A stretch of DNA of 64,000 nucleotides from Acanthopleuribacter pedis (GTDB taxonomy: Bacteria > Acidobacteriota > Holophagae > Acanthopleuribacterales > Acanthopleuribacteraceae): contig NZ_JAFREP010000027.1 in assembly GCF_017377855.1 (NCBI RefSeq), forward strand, positions 62,001 to 126,000, in the 5' to 3' direction. The stretch's first letter is position 1. Each line of letters opens with the position of its first letter. Below the pieces are notes generated by a model. That model was not told the origin of the DNA. It saw nothing but the letters and a program-made list of their open reading frames with translations, and made no database searches. Shown one piece after another: positions 9,674-18,306 of this stretch. Position numbers and translations under genes: made by a program.

Positions 9674-11977
9674 ATGACTAAGAAAAGACGGATATTAATT
9701 ATTTCCAATCGCTTGCCCATCACCGTCAAAGAAGAAAACGGCACCTTCGACGTACGTCCCAGCGCGGGCGGTTTGGTCGCGGGCCTGCGCGGTATCCACC
9801 AAAACGACAACGACGATACCTGGTGGATCGGCCACGGCGGGGTGTTTGGCGACGACCCCTTCACCCGCCTTCGCCGCGAACTGGAACCGCGCAAATTGGT
9901 CCCCGTCCCCATCGACCAAACCACCTACGACGGCTACTACAACGGCATGGCCAACAACGTGATCTGGCCCCAGTTTCACTACTTCCCCTCGATGATGCAC
10001 TACCAGCCGCGCAACTGGGAGGCCTTCGAACAGGCCAACCGCGCCTTTGCCGATACCGCGCTTGAGGTCGCCAAACCCGGCGACTGGATCTGGGTCCACG
10101 ATTACCAACTCATGCTGGTTCCGCAAATGTTACGCGAACGCGCGCCCAACCTCCGTATCTCCTACTTCCACCACATCCCCTTCCCCTCCTCGGAAATTTT
10201 CCGCACCTTGCCCAACCGCGTCGCCCTCTTACGCGGCCTGCTCGGCGCCGACTTGATCGGCTTTCACACCTACGATTATGTGCGCCACTTTATTTCCAGC
10301 GCGGTCCGTTTGCTCGGCAAAGATGTGTACCTCGACGAAATTACCCACGGGGACCGCATGGTCAAAGTCGGTGCCTTCCCGCTCGGCGTCGACTGTGAAT
10401 CTATCAACGCCGTTTGTGAGGAACTCGACCACTTGGCACCGCCCCAACAACCCTTCCAAGAACTCAACGCTCCCCTGGTCATGCTCGGCATCGACCGGCT
10501 CGACTACACCAAGGGCATCCCCGAACGCTTGGAAGCGTTTGGCCGTTTTCTGCGCAAGAACCCCGACTACATCGGCAAAGCCGTACTCGTCCAACTCTGT
10601 GTCCCCTCACGCCAGAAAATCCCCAGTTACGGCGAACTCCGTGCCCGCGTAGAACGGCTTGTCGGCCAACTTAACGGTGAGTTCGGCAAGCCTGGCTACA
10701 CGCCTATCCATTATTTATATCAGTCTTTTAGCCAAAAAGATGTGGTGGCACTTTATCGCAAAGCGCAGATCGCGTTGGTCACCCCCCTCCGCGACGGCTT
10801 AAACCTCGTCTGCAAGGAATTTGTCGCCGCGCATACCGACGAGGACGGCGTCGTCATCCTCAGTGAACTGGCCGGCGCCGCCACCGAAATGGGCGAAGCC
10901 CTTTCCGTGAACCCCTTCGACGTCGAGGATATGGCCGCCGCCATGCTACGTGCCGCCACCATGGAACCCGCCGAACGCCAAAGTCGCATGCGCGGCCTGC
11001 GCAAGCGCATCCTCGAATTTGACAACTACGTTTGGTGCCAAACCTTTTTGGACAGTTGGGCCAACATCACCGAAACCCGCGCGGATAAGTCGGTCAAATT
11101 GGAACCTCACGCCTTCGCCGACTTCACCGAACAACTGCGCAAGGCGCGACGCGTCTTTTTGTTTCTCGACAACGACGGCACGCTCACCCCGATCGCGGCC
11201 AGGCCGGAACTCGCGATTCCGCCGCGTGAGGTCGTTGAGCTTCTCCGCCAATTCGGGCTGTTCGGAAAAATGCACGTCAATATCGTCACCGGGCGCCCAC
11301 GGGAATACTGCGAAACCTACTTTGGCGATCTACCCCTCAACCTGATCACCGAACACGGCATTTTCATGCGCTCGCGCGGTGAATTCGAATGGGAATCCCT
11401 CATTGATCTTGAGGACTACACCAGCACCCGCACCGAGGTGAAACGCTTGTTCGACATGTTCGTGCGTTTTGTGCCCGGCAGCCACATTGAAGAGAAAATC
11501 GCCTGTTTGGTGCTGCACTACCGTCAGGCCGAACCGCTGTTTGCCGAATCCCAGGCCAAGCTGCTTATCGAAACCCTGCATGCCCTGCTCGGCAAAACCA
11601 CCCTGTCCGTGTTCCCCGGCAAGAAAACGGTTGAAGTGCGCCCCTTGGTTGCTGACAAAGGCCAAGCCGTGGAAATGGTGTTGACCCGCCACGATTTCGA
11701 CCCTGATCAAGATGTGTTCTTCACCATCGGCGACGACACCACCGACGAGTTCATGTACAAAATCCACCCGAATAACAATTTCTCGATCCACGTCGGAAAA
11801 CCCAACGTCCACGCCCATTACTACGTGGAGGGCCCGGTCGAAGTCGCCCTGCTCCTGAAACACATTCACGAAACGCTGGCCTCGGATCTAGCCGGCCAAT
11901 CTGCACCCGAGATCGAAGATCCTGAACCCGCCGACCCGGTCGGGGCGGCCGACTCCGTCGGGGCTACCGACGCTTAA
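9674..11977 (+). CDS. otsAB: Trehalose-6-phosphate synthase/phosphatase fusion (OtsA-OtsB)
   Basis: This 767-residue cytosolic protein is predicted to make trehalose from UDP-glucose and glucose-6-phosphate in two steps. Residues 1 to about 480 are a GT20 synthase: SNRLPITV, SAGGLVAGL, WIGHGG, VHDYQLMLVPQ and DRLDYTKGIPERL. Residues about 490-740 are a HAD phosphatase with the nucleophile pair D499/D501 in FLDNDGTLTP and the metal motif GDDTTDEFM. The last 25 residues are acidic, with proline, and look disordered. ATG 9674 has AGGAG 10 nt upstream. The order synthase-phosphatase matches two-domain fusions known in several bacteria and in eukaryotes; many bacteria keep them separate. A strong terminator follows. 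Confidence 0.95.
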   Translation: MTKKRRILIISNRLPITVKEENGTFDVRPSAGGLVAGLRGIHQNDNDDTWWIGHGGVFGDDPFTRLRRELEPRKLVPVPIDQTTYDGYYNGMANNVIWPQFHYFPSMMHYQPRNWEAFEQANRAFADTALEVAKPGDWIWVHDYQLMLVPQMLRERAPNLRISYFHHIPFPSSEIFRTLPNRVALLRGLLGADLIGFHTYDYVRHFISSAVRLLGKDVYLDEITHGDRMVKVGAFPLGVDCESINAVCEELDHLAPPQQPFQELNAPLVMLGIDRLDYTKGIPERLEAFGRFLRKNPDYIGKAVLVQLCVPSRQKIPSYGELRARVERLVGQLNGEFGKPGYTPIHYLYQSFSQKDVVALYRKAQIALVTPLRDGLNLVCKEFVAAHTDEDGVVILSELAGAATEMGEALSVNPFDVEDMAAAMLRAATMEPAERQSRMRGLRKRILEFDNYVWCQTFLDSWANITETRADKSVKLEPHAFADFTEQLRKARRVFLFLDNDGTLTPIAARPELAIPPREVVELLRQFGLFGKMHVNIVTGRPREYCETYFGDLPLNLITEHGIFMRSRGEFEWESLIDLEDYTSTRTEVKRLFDMFVRFVPGSHIEEKIACLVLHYRQAEPLFAESQAKLLIETLHALLGKTTLSVFPGKKTVEVRPLVADKGQAVEMVLTRHDFDPDQDVFFTIGDDTTDEFMYKIHPNNNFSIHVGKPNVHAHYYVEGPVEVALLLKHIHETLASDLAGQSAPEIEDPEPADPVGAADSVGATDA

Positions 11978-11988
11978 ATACCCCACGC

Positions 11989-12021
11989 AAAAAAGGTCGC
12001 AACGCGGTTGCGACCTTTTTT
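11989..12021. terminator. Bidirectional terminator between otsAB and the beta-propeller gene
   Basis: A perfect 9-bp stem GGTCGCAAC (11995-12003) / GTTGCGACC (12007-12015) with a GCG loop is flanked by six A on the left and six T on the right. It can therefore stop the converging transcripts from both sides. Confidence 0.93.
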
Positions 12022-12038
12022 GTTGGGAGCGTCAGGTT

Positions 12039-13280
12039 TTAATTGGCGCGAACGTCGAAGGCGGCAAGCACTTTGCCGTGGCGTACGTACAAGGTGCCCT
12101 TGTTCACAACCGGGTGGGACCAGTGGTGACCGGAACCTTCTTTCATTTCGAAGCGACTCACCACCTCGATTTTGCCCTTGTTGGGTTTGGCCATCACGAC
12201 CTCGCCTTTTTCCGTGTAACCGATGAGGCGGCCGTCGGCGTAAATCAACGCGCCTTTACCTTGGCGGCGCACCGTCTCCAAAACCTTACCGGTTTTAAGG
12301 TCCAGGCTGATCCAGTGTTTGCTGTTGGAAGCACCGTAAATAACGCCGTCGACCAGGACCGTGCCACCGTGGTGGATATCCAGCGTTTTCTCGCGCCAGG
12401 CCAGGGAAACGGATTTCCCATCGTCCGCCAGTTTGAAGCAGGAACCGCCTTGACCGTAGCCGTCGGAAACATAAATGTACCCGTCTTGCCAAACCGGGCT
12501 CACCGCGTGGATGTTGTAGGTGGCGGGGTAACTTTGCCGGAAGATTAGCGCGCCGTCCTTGGGGTTAACCGCAATCATGGACGCGGCCGTCATCGTGAGG
12601 ATAAAGCGGTGACCGCCGTCCTCGTAAAGGCGCGGTGAGCAATAGGCGCTGATTTCATCGTTGCCGGGGGTGGTCCACAGCGTTTGGCCGTCCTTGAGGG
12701 ACAGCGCGGCCATGACCGCTTTTTTCGTGCCCGGCGTACAAATGAGTTGGTCGTCGACCACCAGCAGGGACTCCGCGATGCCGAACTTGGGCAACAGCGA
12801 TTCGGCTTTTTGGCCTTCACCGAAGCGGGCCAGCACATCCACTTTCCACTTAATTTTGCCGGTTTCGGCATCGGCGGCAACCACCGTGCCGAGGCTGGTC
12901 ATGAGGTACAGGGAACCTTTGTAATAGGTGGGCGTGGTGCGCGAGCCGGGGTAGCCGGAACCGTGGAATTCATCCCCGTAATCGGTGCGCCAGAGTTGCT
13001 TGCCTTTGTTGTCAAAAGCGAATAGGGCGCCGGAATCCCCGAACTTACCGGTGGTGTAAACCTTGCCGCCAACCACGGTCACGCTGGCGTAACCTTGGCC
13101 AAGCCCCTCGGCCGTCCACATCCGTTTGGGGCCGGCCTCCGGCCATTGTTTCAACAAGCCGGTTTCGGCCGTAAAAATTCCGTTGCGGTCGGGGCCTCGG
13201 AAATCCGTACTGTCGGCGGCGATCACCGCAAAACCTAGGCAGCATACAAGAGCGATCATCGTGGCAAACATTCCTCTCAC
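12039..13280 (-). CDS. Exported PQQ-like beta-propeller repeat protein
   Basis: A 413-residue secreted protein of the quinoprotein/BamB-like beta-propeller superfamily. GTG 13280 is preferred as start because GGAGGA lies 4 nt upstream; a GTG four codons earlier and an ATG three codons later fit less well. A signal peptide follows (MFATMIALVCCLGFAVIAA). The mature N-terminus DFRGPDRNGIF, then repeated segments with VGGKVYTTGKFG, LWRTDYG and AADAETGKIKW, define seven to eight blades of WD/PQQ type. PQQ-dehydrogenase active-site residues were not identified, so it may be a structural or lipid-barrel-assembly-like protein rather than an enzyme. It converges on otsAB. Confidence 0.85.
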   Translation of the reverse strand: MRGMFATMIALVCCLGFAVIAADSTDFRGPDRNGIFTAETGLLKQWPEAGPKRMWTAEGLGQGYASVTVVGGKVYTTGKFGDSGALFAFDNKGKQLWRTDYGDEFHGSGYPGSRTTPTYYKGSLYLMTSLGTVVAADAETGKIKWKVDVLARFGEGQKAESLLPKFGIAESLLVVDDQLICTPGTKKAVMAALSLKDGQTLWTTPGNDEISAYCSPRLYEDGGHRFILTMTAASMIAVNPKDGALIFRQSYPATYNIHAVSPVWQDGYIYVSDGYGQGGSCFKLADDGKSVSLAWREKTLDIHHGGTVLVDGVIYGASNSKHWISLDLKTGKVLETVRRQGKGALIYADGRLIGYTEKGEVVMAKPNKGKIEVVSRFEMKEGSGHHWSHPVVNKGTLYVRHGKVLAAFDVRAN

Positions 13281-13504
13281 AGATTCCTCCACTGAGCTGA
13301 GGTTGGGAGCCGGCGCCGGTGGTCTGACGGGAGCAGGCGCGAAACAACAGGGTGGTCTAGGGTGACGTTACCCATCCCCGTTGATGGTTAAGGGAAGCAG
13401 CGAGCCGGCCCAACCTAAAAAGCGTGTATTCGATAACAATGGGTGCATTATACCGCGGCACGGCCGCATCCCCAAAAAAGCGCGAACCTTAGCAACTCAT
13501 TCGC

Positions 13505-14395
13505 TTAACCCACGGCTTTTGTTTCAGCCGAAGGGGAGAAAGCGTCCACCACCGGTGCAACCGCCAGGGTTTCGCCAAGCCATGCCGCCGCCAAAGCCAG
13601 AACCTCGTTTTGCTCTGGTTCGTTGTGAAGTTCATGACGCAAGCCAGGCCATAACTTGAGGTGGCAGTTGGGCGCAACCGCCGCGAAAGATTTACTTGCG
13701 CTGACCGAGGTAATCGGATCTTGATCACCATGCATCAGTAACACCGGACAAGTCACGCGCGCGGCTTCATGGTTCGCCCACAAACCACCGGCAAGCACCT
13801 CGACAAACTTGGCCGTGATCAAGCCGTGCACCCATTCGTCTTTGAGGTAGTCGGCCACCACCTGTTCATCGCGCGACAAACCGGCAGGATCCAATTCGTT
13901 GGCGAGGGAGAGGGTCGGCCAAATGCGGTACACCGCTTTGCCTAGGAGCACCTTCCAAGTCGGGGGTTCAAAAGCCGGTTCGAAAAGCGGCCCCGACAAC
14001 ACCAAAGCCTCCGGTTCTTTTTGCAAGAGGCCGCGCAGGAGCACGTTGAGCACCATGTTGCCACCCATGCTGTGTCCGTAAAGCACCACGGGGAGATCGC
14101 CGACTGACTTTGCCGCCTCGGCCACCACCGCATTGATTTGGGTGGCGACGGCGGGATAGCCGTAAAAATGGCCGCGTCGTCCCACGGAGGCACCGTGACC
14201 GAGCAGGTCCAGCGCGGCCACCGCATAACCGGCGCGGTTAAAAAAGCCGGCCACATGCTGGTAACGCCCGCAGTGTTCCCCTAACCCGTGTACCAAACAC
14301 ACCAGCCCGCGGGGGGGCGTTTGACTGGGCCAAAACCGCATCAGCGTGCGGCTGTTTTCCCCATTGGGTTTGAGCATTTTTTCGAAATAAAGCAC
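13505..14395 (-). CDS. Alpha/beta hydrolase, monoacylglycerol-lipase-like
   Basis: A 296-residue serine hydrolase resembling monoglyceride lipases. The oxyanion motif LVHGLGEHCGRY (residues about 34-45), nucleophile S109 in YGHSMGG, acid D226 in HGDQDPITS and base H254 in GLRHELHNE give a complete triad. GTG 14395 is chosen because GGAGG lies 6 nt upstream; an ATG seven codons in is the alternative. No signal peptide is seen. It stands alone, 210 bp downstream of nothing in particular on its strand, and its substrate is inferred (monoacylglycerol or lysophospholipid). Confidence 0.88.
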   Translation of the reverse strand: MLYFEKMLKPNGENSRTLMRFWPSQTPPRGLVCLVHGLGEHCGRYQHVAGFFNRAGYAVAALDLLGHGASVGRRGHFYGYPAVATQINAVVAEAAKSVGDLPVVLYGHSMGGNMVLNVLLRGLLQKEPEALVLSGPLFEPAFEPPTWKVLLGKAVYRIWPTLSLANELDPAGLSRDEQVVADYLKDEWVHGLITAKFVEVLAGGLWANHEAARVTCPVLLMHGDQDPITSVSASKSFAAVAPNCHLKLWPGLRHELHNEPEQNEVLALAAAWLGETLAVAPVVDAFSPSAETKAVG

Positions 14396-14883
14396 GGCTT
14401 ACCTCCGAAAGGAAGGGACGGCGAAAATTGTATGAATCGGGAACAGCCTCCATCATAGCCCACCCTGTATCTTGCACCAACGGTCAGTTGCCGCGAAAAA
14501 ACATACATCGATCATCAGGCGCGGAAGTCGATCAGCGCCATATCAACCCACCTGGGCGCGGTATACAGCCTCTTGGTTGGGGTGAAGCGGGTCGGTGAGA
14601 AATGCGAAAAGGCGGTGTTTTTGGACAACCACAAGCTAGAGAAAATAGTGTATGGTTCATAGTCAGGTGGTTCTGATCGCGTTGTGCCGCGTCACGTTGC
14701 CGACTCTGCCCGTCGGTTGGCATTACAGGCGCCGTGCCCCGAGGGTTTCGGCCCCAACACCTTTCCCGTGGCGAAACGAGGCAGCGAGGGCGCGCCGAAT
14801 GGGCCGCAGAGAAGCGCCGAAACACCAAGGGTTTCCCGGAATGGGCCCCATCTTCAGCGAAGAGAAAAGGATCTCACGCACTT
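14396..14883 (+). other. Intergenic region between divergent genes
   Basis: 488 bp separating the hydrolase and the PP2C gene, presumably holding both promoters. Small open frames overlap here on both strands but show no coding character or ribosome-binding site. A weak TTGGAC/AATAGT pair near 14622-14650 is the only promoter-like signal I could find. Confidence 0.4.
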
Positions 14884-15663
14884 ATGCAATTAACAGCATT
14901 CGGAAGAACGGACCAGGGCCGTGAACGGCAGTACAACCAGGACCGCATCTTGTGCCTTGATGAAATTCAGGCCTACGTGGTGGCGGACGGCATGGGCGGT
15001 GCCAAGGGCGGCGAAATCGCCAGTACCACCGCCTGTCAGGTCATTGATTTTTGTTTGCACCAGGCCCATAAGGATACCGGTTGGTTTTGGCCGCCGTTCT
15101 GGTCGCGCGTGACCTACGACGAGGCACTGAGTCTCGAAGCCAACATCATTAATTACAGCATCGATCAGGCACATTATCAGATTCAGCACTATGCCCAAAA
15201 CAATGAGGGCTACGAAAACATGGGTACCACCGTCGTGATGGCGCTGTTCCACGGCGATTGTTGTTACATGGCCCATGTGGGCGATTCCCGTGCTTATGTG
15301 TTGCGTGACGGCGCCTTGAATTGTTTGACCTGGGACCACACCTGGGTACACGCCAAAATTTGGTCGGGCGAAATTACCGAGCAGGAAGCGCGCGAGCACC
15401 CCATGCGCAATTTGTTGTGGCAATCCTTAGGCGGCCAATCGATCCAGGTGGAGCACGGCCACCAACAATTGTTGCCGGGCGACATCTTTTTGTTGTGCTC
15501 GGACGGCGTTACGGAAATGCTGACCGACCAGGAAGTACGCAACCTAATCCTGGGCTCTAGCCGCAACCCGGAGAAGGCGAGCCGCATGTTGGTCGACGCC
15601 GCCAACGCCAAGGGCGGACGCGACAACATCGCCGCGCTCATCATCCGCGTGGACGGGCTCTAG
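14884..15663 (+). CDS. PP2C-family protein phosphatase
   Basis: A 259-residue soluble Ser/Thr phosphatase of the PPM/PP2C (Stp/PrpC) type, acting on phosphoproteins made by Hanks-type kinases. Start is ATG 14884 (MQLTAFGRTDQG); the frame is open further upstream but that part has no homology. The metal-binding motifs are all present: NQDR near residue 20, VADGMGG near 36-42, GTTVVMALF, HVGDSRAYVLRDG, LLCSDGVTEML and GGRDNIAALI. An insertion with WFWPPFWSR after helix 1 is not in the minimal family. No kinase gene is adjacent. It converges on the two immunity-like genes, with only 2 bp between stops. Confidence 0.92.
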   Translation: MQLTAFGRTDQGRERQYNQDRILCLDEIQAYVVADGMGGAKGGEIASTTACQVIDFCLHQAHKDTGWFWPPFWSRVTYDEALSLEANIINYSIDQAHYQIQHYAQNNEGYENMGTTVVMALFHGDCCYMAHVGDSRAYVLRDGALNCLTWDHTWVHAKIWSGEITEQEAREHPMRNLLWQSLGGQSIQVEHGHQQLLPGDIFLLCSDGVTEMLTDQEVRNLILGSSRNPEKASRMLVDAANAKGGRDNIAALIIRVDGL

Positions 15664-15665
15664 GG

Positions 15666-15869
15666 TTAAGGTCGGGTCGGTTGGTAAGCAAGCACTTGTT
15701 CGACAACGGCTTGAGCGGCGAGCAGCGGATCGGCATAAAAAATGAGTTCGGACACCTCAGGATGCAACACTTTGGCTTCCAGTTGTTGTATCCAGCCATC
15801 TAGCTTCGCTTCGGTCCCGGCTGCATGCATCATGTTTTGCACCATAACAACACGCTGTTCTCTATCCAT
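15666..15869 (-). CDS. Colicin E9 immunity-like small protein
   Basis: A 67-residue acidic protein that resembles the Im9/colicin-DNase immunity family (Pfam Colicin_Pyocin type). The best-matching segment is HPEVSELIFYADP, which aligns with HPSGSDLIYYP of Im9, the helix III region that grips the nuclease, and AEAKLD/GTEAKLDGW before it matches the acidic specificity helix. ATG 15869 has GAGG 6 nt upstream, just after the stop of the preceding gene (15885), so the two are cotranscribed. No cognate DNase toxin lies next to it; it would be an orphan immunity gene or a member of a polymorphic-toxin immunity set. Family assignment is by memory of motifs, so moderately sure. Confidence 0.68.
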   Translation of the reverse strand: MDREQRVVMVQNMMHAAGTEAKLDGWIQQLEAKVLHPEVSELIFYADPLLAAQAVVEQVLAYQPTRP

Positions 15870-15884
15870 GGAGCCTCATCCGCT

Positions 15885-16190
15885 TCATCGCAATCGCCAA
15901 TAGATGTCGTTGTTTTCATAAAACGCGGGAAGAAAAATCCCGATTTTCCGACCAGTCGCATCAACGATGCACCAATTCTCGTGATTAAGCCGTTCATCGG
16001 ACACTGAAATATCTTCATGAGCGTCATCTTCATCGGTAAACCGGAGTAAAAACAACTGTAATTCAGTTGTATCCGGTTCAAAGGTTACTTCCCCAAAAAA
16101 CCAAGGAGGATCGTCAACGCCTGGCTTTATCACACCGACAGCGTCCCCCCGATATAAAAGCTTGAGCAAATCCTCTTTTTCGTAAACCAT
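15885..16190 (-). CDS. Hypothetical protein, possible immunity-type partner
   Basis: A 101-residue acidic protein (many D and E, pI low) with no signal peptide or membrane segment. Motifs PPWFFGEVTFEP, LFLLRFTDEDD and NHENWCIVDATG suggest a small alpha/beta protein; I do not recognise the family. Such small acidic proteins beside an Im9-like gene are typical of polymorphic-toxin immunity loci, but that is inference from context. It is the first gene of a two-gene unit with the Im9-like gene 15 bp downstream. The ribosome-binding site is weak. The DNA immediately upstream is the repeat-rich, AT-richer region flanking the transposase. Confidence 0.6.
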   Translation of the reverse strand: MVYEKEDLLKLLYRGDAVGVIKPGVDDPPWFFGEVTFEPDTTELQLFLLRFTDEDDAHEDISVSDERLNHENWCIVDATGRKIGIFLPAFYENNDIYWRLR

Positions 16191-16244
16191 CCAGCCCCCA
16201 ACCTACGCCCGTAAGTGCAAAAGGGTCCCCCTCCCGGGAACACG

Positions 16245-16671
16245 CCTCCCCCTGGGGACAGGCATCCCTAAACAACTGATATCATTAGCTTTCACTTTCA
16301 CCACTTTTTTCTGAAACCATCATACCTAAGAGGTTATACGCCTCCGCCTCCCTATCGGAACACGCCCAATACTCTCCCCCTGGGGACAGGCATCCCTAAA
16401 CAACTGATATCATTAGTTTTCACTTTCACCACTTTTTTCTGAAACCATCATACCTAAGAGGCTATACGCCTCCGCCTCCCCCTGGGGACAGGAACCCCTA
16501 AACAGCTTATATTATTTACTTTAACTATCATACCTTTTACCTGACACCATCATACCCAAAAGGCTATACGCCGCCGCCTCCCCCTGGGGACAGGCATCCC
16601 TAAACAAACAACTGATACCTAAGAGGCTATACGCCTCCGCCTCCCTATCGGAACACGCCCAATACTCTCCC
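16245..16671 (+). repeat. Four-copy degenerate tandem repeat linked to the RAYT transposase
   Basis: Each unit begins CCCCCTGGGGACAGG, at 16248, 16376, 16478 and 16580, and continues with CATCCCTAAACAACTGATA, a pyrimidine-rich stretch and GAGGCTATACGCCTC, which can form a 5-bp hairpin. Spacing is 128, 102 and 102 bp; the first and last units carry an additional segment (CTATCGGAACACGCCCAATA). The start motif contains CCTG/CAGG inverted ends. The third unit is the most diverged, and the fourth is internally shortened. Confidence 0.85.
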
Positions 16672-16967
16672 AGATAACAGCCCGCTAAACACCGATTTTC
16701 CCCGCCTTCTTACCAAAGCCTAGCGATTAAAAAACCGCCATAAACAAAAAAATACTCACACTCCCCTACGTGCTGCTAGAATCACACTTGCCAAACCTCG
16801 CATGGAGAAAAATGAAAAAAAACTCTACGCGAAGAAGACGAAATACGCACCCAAGACACGGGTTCATCTGGGGAAATTCGATAAAGGGATTTGTTCAGAG
16901 CACCCGACCCAAGTTAGTTCAAGAACCTAGTAACCGGTTTCTGGGCAATTCCAACCTGCGCACATGT

Positions 16968-16994
16968 GATCTGACAGTCCCCACCTGTCAGATC
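16968..16994. repeat. Perfect inverted repeat upstream of the RAYT gene
   Basis: GATCTGACAG (16968-16977) and CTGTCAGATC (16985-16994) flank a 7-nt spacer TCCCCAC. Its arm and loop together contain CTGACAGTCCCCACCTGTCAG, i.e. a CTGTC and TCCCC arrangement related to the GGGGACAGG motif of the repeats nearby. It could be a recognition hairpin of the Y1 transposase or an operator. Confidence 0.7.
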
Positions 16995-17107
16995 GAAGAG
17001 GTCTCAATCGTTGGTAGGGATTTTTTTAGCCCAAAAACGGGTAGCAACTCAAGGTTTGGTAAACAAAACGGCATTTCGGTTGGTTTTCCAATCGGGGGAG
17101 GCACGGC

Positions 17108-18064
17108 ATGAGTCGACGCCCCCGAATCAAACTGGAAAAACCCATCGCTTATTACCATGTGATGAACCGAACCGCGCAACAAGAATTCTATTTCGAAGGT
17201 GATCATGTTCCAGGTTTCAAGCAAGTTATGCTGGACATCTTCCAGAAGACGGCCTCCGTTTTTTACGTAAACATTCTCGCTTGGGTGATCATGGATAACC
17301 ATTACCATCTTTGCCTTGAGGTGAAGAAGCCGCCAATGGATCCCGAAGACCTCAGAATTCGATTTGAACGTCTCCAGGAAATCAACGTGGACAAAAGGCG
17401 ATGGCAACCGGAGCTGGCACACGCCTACTATAAGCGCTTTACCGATCTATCCGAATTCATGAAATCCATTAATCTTCGAACCGCAATTGCGTTTAACCAT
17501 GCCAGAAATACAAAAGGTCATCTATGGGGGGCCAGATACAACAGCAAAATCATTGAGGATGAAACCGGCCTGTTGAAGGTCATGTGCTACATCGAGCACA
17601 ACCCGGTAAAAGCAGGCTTAAGCAGAAATTCGTCGTCTTACCCATGGTGCTCTGCCGGCCACCTCAAACTGCAGCTTGCTCGGAAAAAGACGATTGATTT
17701 CCCGGCAATAGATTTCCTCAAAACCGTCCCCCGAAAACGCCGCGCCCGAACCTACGTTCAGTTGGTGGACGAACTCGCGGTGCGTCTTTACGGCACCTCA
17801 TCAAATGCTAAACCAGAAGATGACTCAGAGGAATTCCCCCTCACCGAGGCCGAGCTCGAAAAATGGAGGGAGGAGTTCGCGTCCAGAGCACCTGAGGATT
17901 GGTCGAACCAGGCATTTGGGTCAGAAGCCTTTCAGCAGCAAATTGCCCTGAAAGAACAAGCCAAGAAACAGAAGGCAACCAAGGTCCGCCAAGAAGCGGT
18001 TAAACGAAGGCGTGGCGATCCTCAAGACCGCCCAACAGAAGCCTACAAAAGAAATCTTAAATAA
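17108..18064 (+). CDS. REP-associated tyrosine transposase (RAYT, IS200-like Y1 family)
   Basis: A 318-residue HUH-type single-strand DNA nuclease of the Y1/TnpA_REP family. Residues 1 to about 190 carry the domain: the start motif IAYYHVMNRT, the metal-binding HxH at H65/H67 in MDNHYHLCLEV, and the catalytic tyrosine candidate Y161 in CYIEHNPVKAGL. WGARYNSKII is the usual segment between them. The C-terminal 120 residues are charged, acidic then lysine/arginine-rich, as in RAYTs. ATG 17108 follows GGGGGAGGC. RAYTs are domesticated enzymes that act on REP palindromes; the four repeats 440 bp upstream, and GGGGACAGG-type motifs on both sides (16248 onward; 18291), are candidate substrates. Confidence 0.9.
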   Translation: MSRRPRIKLEKPIAYYHVMNRTAQQEFYFEGDHVPGFKQVMLDIFQKTASVFYVNILAWVIMDNHYHLCLEVKKPPMDPEDLRIRFERLQEINVDKRRWQPELAHAYYKRFTDLSEFMKSINLRTAIAFNHARNTKGHLWGARYNSKIIEDETGLLKVMCYIEHNPVKAGLSRNSSSYPWCSAGHLKLQLARKKTIDFPAIDFLKTVPRKRRARTYVQLVDELAVRLYGTSSNAKPEDDSEEFPLTEAELEKWREEFASRAPEDWSNQAFGSEAFQQQIALKEQAKKQKATKVRQEAVKRRRGDPQDRPTEAYKRNLK

Positions 18065-18306
18065 TTTAATATCAACTGCTTAAAAAATAAGAGCTTCTTA
18101 TTTTAGAGCCCAAAGTGCGTCTACTCCAAGCTTTTTAGCCAAGTTGGCCTTTGTAAATAGCCGAAACCCATACGCTTCCACGATAATGAGCGATGTCTAA
18201 GGCCAACCGTGTCACACCATCGCTACCCACACATTACTGCATCAACATTTTTAGGGCATACAGCTTTTAATTACAGTTGCTTAAGCTTGCCTGTCCCCTT
18301 CCAGAT
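18065..18306. other. AT-rich flank downstream of the RAYT gene
   Basis: 242 bp without a gene. CCTGTCCCC at 18291-18299 is the complement of the GGGGACAGG core found in each upstream repeat, so the transposase gene is bracketed by this motif. Confidence 0.55.

Larger units (their letters stand above)
16191..17107. other. Repeat-rich intergenic region upstream of the RAYT gene
   Basis: 917 bp without a supported gene. It holds four degenerate repeats (16245-16671), an AT-rich stretch (16690-16800) and a perfect inverted repeat (16968-16994). An open frame at 16770-17111 has low-complexity basic N-terminus and no family resemblance and is not called. Confidence 0.6.

Noticed and set aside
16770..17111. 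113-codon frame upstream of the RAYT gene
   Set aside because: Low-complexity basic start, no family resemblance, crosses an inverted repeat and overlaps the real gene start.
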